A stretch of DNA of 7,766 nt, from the NCBI GenBank assembly GCA_013153455.1, contig JAADEK010000042.1, forward strand, positions 1 to 7,766, written 5' to 3'. The notes beneath the pieces were generated by a model. It ran no database searches. It saw only the letters and a program-made list of their open reading frames with translations, and was not told the origin of the DNA. The translations under genes and the position numbers were made by a program. The DNA is from Aquificota bacterium (GTDB lineage: Bacteria; Aquificota; Aquificia; Aquificales; Aquificaceae). The first letter of the stretch is position 1, and every line of letters begins with the position of its first letter. Positions 6,861 through 7,766 of this stretch are shown here, one piece after another.

Positions 6861-6887
6861 TTATCGGAGGGACGAGAGGAATTTTTA
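6861..6887 (-). promoter_or_regulatory. Sigma-28 (FliA) promoter of the fliC-flaG-fliD-fliS operon
   Basis: On the minus strand TAAA (6887-6884) is followed by exactly 15 bases and then TCCGATAA (6868-6861). The enterobacterial FliA consensus is TAAA-N15-GCCGATAA, so the match lacks only one base, with the exact spacing. Transcription would start near 6851-6855, leaving a leader of about 25-30 bases that contains the ribosome site. No other promoter is seen before flaG, fliD or fliS, so all four genes probably depend on this one and are expressed late in flagellar assembly. Confidence 0.85.
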
Positions 6888-6903
6888 GGAGGGAAGGAGG
6901 GAA
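6888..6903. repeat. Tandem 8-base repeat directly upstream of the sigma-28 -35 element
   Basis: The plus strand reads GGAGGGAA twice in direct succession (6888-6895 and 6896-6903), inside a longer purine-only run that continues to about 6911. On the coding strand of fliC this is a pyrimidine tract that directly abuts the TAAA element. It lies between the hydrolase stop (6916) and the fliC promoter. No known binding site is recognised; several short G runs could form a weak two-layer quadruplex on the plus strand. Confidence 0.5.
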
Positions 6904-6915
6904 AGGAAAAACCCC

Positions 6916-7611
6916 TCAGCTCAGATATTCCTTGAAGAAGGAAACGGTTAGGTTCCAAGCGTCCTTAGCCCTGCAGGGGTCGTAAACGTCCTGTCTCTTT
7001 TCGTTTAAGAAAGCGTGCGTGACACCCGCGTATACCTTAACCTTCACATCAACGCCCTTCTTCCAAACCTCCTTCGCTATGTCTATGACCTCGTCGTTGT
7101 TTACAAACTCGTCCCTCTGGGCGAGGACGAAGAACATGGGCACGCACATATTTTGGGTATCTATCTTCGTAAGTTGGGGAAGCCCGTAGAAGGGAACGGA
7201 CGCGTCAACGAGCGAGGGAAACTTACCCGCGAAATACATCGCAAGTGTTCCACCGCAACAAAAACCCGTTATACCGACCTTCTTCGGGGATGTATACCTG
7301 CACTCCTTCACAAACTCAACAGAAGCCTTAAAAATCTCATCAACCCTGTCCATCCTGTTCTCAAACATATCCATCATAAGCTTTCCCGCGTCGTCGGGGT
7401 TATCCGCGCTCTTTCCTTCGTAAAAGTCGGGCGCAAAAGCGACGAATCCCTCTTTAGCGAATCTCTCACAAATCTCCTTTATATTTGAGAGCGGGCTCTC
7501 AAGACCCCACCACTCGTGAAAGACCAAAACCGCAGGTCCCCCCCACTCGGGAACCGCGAGGTAACCCCTTACCTTAACACCGTTCTTTTCAAATTCAACC
7601 ATCTGACCCAT
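6916..7611 (-). CDS. Dienelactone hydrolase family protein (alpha/beta hydrolase with Cys nucleophile)
   Basis: A 231-residue soluble alpha/beta hydrolase of the carboxymethylenebutenolidase (dienelactone hydrolase) family, normal length about 230-250. The expected catalytic set is visible: E33 in FHEWWGL, the nucleophile elbow GFCCGG at 116-121 with C118 in the G-x-C-x-G-G position, D167 in AQRDEF, and H199 in GVTHAF. The family hydrolyses dienelactones in chloroaromatic breakdown, but many members in autotrophs and thermophiles have no such pathway around them and act on unknown esters or lactones; nothing here identifies the substrate. The start at 7611 is supported by an excellent AGGAGGTG five bases upstream; a second in-frame ATG at 7602 is too far away. 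It is transcribed in the same direction as fliC, 89 bases upstream of it, but the sigma-28 promoter between them suggests separate control. No clear terminator follows the stop. Confidence 0.92.
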   Translation of the reverse strand: MGQMVEFEKNGVKVRGYLAVPEWGGPAVLVFHEWWGLESPLSNIKEICERFAKEGFVAFAPDFYEGKSADNPDDAGKLMMDMFENRMDRVDEIFKASVEFVKECRYTSPKKVGITGFCCGGTLAMYFAGKFPSLVDASVPFYGLPQLTKIDTQNMCVPMFFVLAQRDEFVNNDEVIDIAKEVWKKGVDVKVKVYAGVTHAFLNEKRQDVYDPCRAKDAWNLTVSFFKEYLS

Positions 7612-7616
7612 CTCTC

Positions 7617-7637
7617 CACCTCCTCCTAAAGATTATA
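7617..7637 (-). promoter_or_regulatory. Probable -10 box and ribosome site of the dienelactone hydrolase gene
   Basis: On the minus strand a perfect TATAAT lies at 7637-7632. About 17 bases further upstream is only a weak -35 (TTTTTA near 7660-7655). Transcription would begin near 7625, so the message would carry a leader of about 14 bases that starts almost exactly at the AGGAGGTG ribosome site (7624-7617). The -10 overlaps a small palindrome, TTATA-TGCC-TATAA (7633-7646), which might be an operator or chance in AT-rich DNA. Confidence 0.45.
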
Positions 7638-7674
7638 TGCCTATAAGAAATCCTTAAAAACGACCCCTTCAGGG

Positions 7675-7680
7675 TATAAT
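7675..7680 (+). promoter_or_regulatory. Probable -10 box of the divergent gene at 7694
   Basis: A perfect TATAAT on the plus strand, with no good TTGACA-like element about 17 bases upstream. A start of transcription near 7687 would leave only about seven bases before the ATG at 7694 and no Shine-Dalgarno sequence, so the message could be effectively leaderless. A short ACCC-CTTCA-GGGT inverted repeat (7663-7675) touches its left edge. Confidence 0.4.
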
Positions 7681-7693
7681 ATCCTAAAAACCG

Positions 7694-7766
7694 ATGAACC
7701 ACATATACAAAGAGTTCCTCCTTGTCGCAAACCTGCTATCAAAGGAAGGGCTGACTTACGCCCACA
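7694..7766 (+). CDS. N-terminal fragment of an unidentified protein (3' end outside window)
   Basis: An ATG at 7694 opens a frame that runs off the window after 24 codons, beginning MNHIYKEFLLVANLLSKEGL and continuing TYAH. It is divergent from the hydrolase gene and has a TATAAT box 13 bases upstream of the ATG, but no ribosome site, so it may be leaderless or start elsewhere. The helix followed by LLSKEGLTYAH faintly recalls the opening of class II aldolase/adducin-family enzymes, where a similar helix precedes a GN-S-R motif, but that motif would lie beyond the window and the resemblance is too short to rely on. Product left unnamed. Confidence 0.45.
   Translation, partial: MNHIYKEFLLVANLLSKEGLTYAH

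Noticed and set aside
7015..7488. A 157-codon plus-strand open frame opposite the dienelactone hydrolase
   Set aside because: The opposite strand carries a complete catalytic set and a strong ribosome site; this frame has neither.
1..7766. A defence island around the Argonaute
   Set aside because: The flanking genes are Nudix, ygfZ, flagellar genes and a hydrolase; no nuclease, helicase, toxin, CRISPR or mobile-element gene is visible in the window, though the region upstream of base 1 is unseen.

Overview
The window comes from a thermophilic bacterium of the Aquificaceae (Aquifex / Hydrogenivirga / Thermocrinis relatives). The main reasons are a full-length Argonaute that lines up almost end to end with the Aquifex aeolicus Argonaute as I remember it, and a flagellin that starts and ends like the Aquifex flagellin. 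The proteins are rich in E, K and R. Genes are tightly packed, and G+C looks close to half by eye, higher than I recall for A. aeolicus itself. Genus-level placement is not secure.

Layout. Positions 1-3268, plus strand: a tightly coupled three-gene run made of the end of a Nudix hydrolase (1-261), a 704-residue long-type Argonaute with all catalytic residues (258-2372), and a YgfZ-like folate-binding / Fe-S protein (2369-3268). Both junctions are ATGA stop-start overlaps. Positions 3265-6826, minus strand: a flagellar filament operon read as fliC, flaG, fliD, fliS, with a clear sigma-28 promoter at 6861-6887 in front of fliC. Positions 6916-7611, minus strand: a dienelactone-hydrolase-family enzyme. 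Positions 7694-7766, plus strand: the first 24 codons of an unidentified divergent gene, separated from the hydrolase by 82 bases that hold two divergent TATAAT boxes. No stretch over 300 bases lacks a gene.

How the parts work together. Flagellin (filament), FlaG (filament-length-related), FliD (cap) and FliS (flagellin export chaperone) form one late filament-assembly unit, probably switched on by FliA (sigma-28) after hook completion. The Argonaute unit converges on the flagellar unit and the two overlap by 4 bases at their 3' ends, with no convincing terminator between them. The Argonaute is the most notable gene: a catalytically complete nuclease that sits with housekeeping-type genes (Nudix, YgfZ) and not beside recognisable defence partners within this window. 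I saw no CRISPR array, tRNA, rRNA or insertion sequence.
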